22,821 nucleotides of DNA from Clostridia bacterium (lineage in GTDB: Bacteria; Bacillota; Clostridia; Christensenellales; UBA1242), in contig JAFSXW010000085.1 of NCBI GenBank assembly GCA_017443885.1, forward strand, positions 1 to 22,821, in the 5' to 3' direction. Positions 21,771 to 22,821 of the stretch are shown one piece after another. The notes beneath the pieces were generated by a model. The model did not search any database and was not told the origin of the DNA. It was given only the letters and a program-made list of their open reading frames with translations. Each line of letters begins with the position of its first letter. Position 1 is the stretch's first letter. The position numbers and the translations under genes were made by a program.

Positions 21771-22821
21771 TTATCTTTTTGCGTGTTTTAAAATGACCTC
21801 AACAACTTTATTTGTGCCATTTTTAAAACCTGCATTTTTAAGATTGTTTTTTAAAAAAAGTGCATTTTTTTGCAGTTTTTCAATATTTTCTTTTAAATTT
21901 TGCGAATTTAAAGAATCTTGCTCTAACATTAGAGCATATTTTTTTTCGCTAAAATATTTTGCATTTTCAACTTGGTCGCCTCGGCTAGCGCCTTTAGGCA
22001 GTGGAATAAGAAGCATTGGTTTATTGCTAGTTGCAAGTTCAAATATCGTGTTGCTTCCAGCTCTTGAAATAACATAGTCGCTAGCAGACATAAGCGTTGG
22101 CATATTGCTTGCAAATTCAATTTGATGATAATGTGGCAAATTAATATTTCTATTTAAGTTTCCTTTTCCAACAACATGGTAAACTTCAAAGTTGTCGTTT
22201 AAATACTTTGCAATTTTAAAGCAGGCATTATTAATTGCAACACTTCCAAGGCTTCCACCAGTAATAAGAAGCATTTTTCTGCTAGATGGGAGTTTTAAAT
22301 CCTGTTTTGCTTTATTTGGAGAAACAAACAAATTTAAAGAAAGTGGCGTGCCAGTGAAAATGCCATTGTTTATGTTTTGTGCTGTTTTTTCAAATGTGGT
22401 GCAAACAGCTTTTGCTTTTTTAGTGCATATTTTATTTGCAAGCCCCATGCTTAAATCGCTTTCGTGACAAACCACTGGAATTTTTAACATATTTGCCGCA
22501 AGCACAACTGGAACTGACACATATCCGCCCTTAGAAAAAACAACATTAGGCATCAACTTTTTTAAAATCTTTTTGGCTTCTATTATTGCCTTTATTAATT
22601 TAAATGGAATAAATAAATTTACAAAAAATTTTCCACGCACAAGTTTTGTGCTACTGATTTCGTAAAATGGCAATACTTTTGATTCTTCAATTAGTTTTTT
22701 TTCTAGGCCAGAAGAACCAATATAATAAACATTATTAAAATGTTTTTTTAATTCTTGTGTTAAGTTTAAATTTGGCGAAATATGGCCAGCAGTTCCGCCA
22801 CCTGTGAGCACTATAGATTCA
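21771..22821 (-). CDS. murG: Lipid II synthase MurG (5' end outside window)
   Basis: About 350 residues; the frame is open to 22821, reading E-S-I-V-L-T-G-G-G-T-A-G-H, so only a few N-terminal codons are missing and the GTG at 22811 is an internal valine codon. MurG transfers GlcNAc from UDP-GlcNAc to lipid I at the inner membrane face. Seen: G-G-G-T-A-G-H-I-x-P phosphate loop, F-S-K-G-G-Y-V-S-V-P-V-V-L-A-A, C-H-E-S-D, I-T-G-G-S-L-G, S-R-A-G-S-N-T-I-F-E-L (UDP-GlcNAc site) and P-x-x-L-I-P-L-P-K-G-A-S-R-G-D-Q-V-E-N-A. The H-E-S-D and S-R-G-D-Q forms are those of a Firmicutes MurG subfamily (H-E-Q and A-x-x-x-x-Q-x-x-N-A elsewhere). It is convergent with the PII gene, with no terminator between. 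Confidence 0.94.
   Translation of the reverse strand, partial: ESIVLTGGGTAGHISPNLNLTQELKKHFNNVYYIGSSGLEKKLIEESKVLPFYEISSTKLVRGKFFVNLFIPFKLIKAIIEAKKILKKLMPNVVFSKGGYVSVPVVLAANMLKIPVVCHESDLSMGLANKICTKKAKAVCTTFEKTAQNINNGIFTGTPLSLNLFVSPNKAKQDLKLPSSRKMLLITGGSLGSVAINNACFKIAKYLNDNFEVYHVVGKGNLNRNINLPHYHQIEFASNMPTLMSASDYVISRAGSNTIFELATSNKPMLLIPLPKGASRGDQVENAKYFSEKKYALMLEQDSLNSQNLKENIEKLQKNALFLKNNLKNAGFKNGTNKVVEVILKHAKR

Overview
This window looks like a piece of chromosome from a low-G+C, Gram-positive-type bacterium, most likely an uncultured gut member of the Bacillota (Clostridia-like). The evidence is the A+T-rich sequence, strong AGGAG-type ribosome binding sites, sigma-A-like promoters, and a SpoVB/MurJ-type flippase. 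A DUF421-DUF4363 pair, a WYL regulator and a secreted-type protein mixing dockerin and InlB B-repeat modules fit the same picture. I cannot place it below phylum or class from the sequence alone. Coding density is high, no intergenic gap exceeds 200 bases, and I saw no tRNA, rRNA, CRISPR array or insertion sequence.

Layout. (1) 1-816: the 3' end of a modular extracellular protein, closed by a hairpin terminator. (2) 951-1319 (-): a small lysine-rich protein with one membrane segment, divergent from uvrB. (3) 1461-6455: uvrB and uvrA, nucleotide excision repair. (4) 6635-7752: the DUF421 and DUF4363 membrane-protein pair. (5) 7844-9364 (-): a 14-helix-type flippase, divergent from a tandem-GNAT-like protein (9485-10606). 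(6) 10768-11595 (-): an unrecognised four-helix membrane protein, divergent from the next operon. (7) 11683-13820: a DeoC-like protein lacking the Schiff-base lysine, then tsaE, tsaB and rimI, overlapping head to tail. (8) 13922-17460: an alpha/beta hydrolase, a membrane-anchored MurF-like ligase and a D-Ala-D-Ala ligase-like ATP-grasp enzyme. (9) 17447-18385 (-): a WYL-domain regulator, divergent from 18545-21767, which holds an acidic disordered protein, a duplicated DUF1538 transporter and two small PII-fold proteins. (10) 21771-22821 (-): murG, running off the window.

How the genes work together. Three ordinary housekeeping themes are present: DNA excision repair (uvrB, uvrA), the t6A tRNA-modification set (tsaE, tsaB and neighbouring rimI, but no tsaD here), and cell-wall precursor synthesis and flipping (ddl, murF-like, murG, SpoVB/MurJ-like). 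The least ordinary part is the WYL regulator with its divergent four-gene operon. The two promoters overlap at their -35 boxes. The transporter is followed by two PII-like proteins in translational-coupling arrangement, which suggests a transcriptionally and allosterically controlled cation or metabolite transporter. A GAAC-N4-GTTC palindrome like the Gram-positive LexA box lies upstream of the WYL gene. Its central decamer recurs, in the same orientation, just upstream of the uvrB promoter.

All function calls rest on reading motifs by eye; no database search was run.
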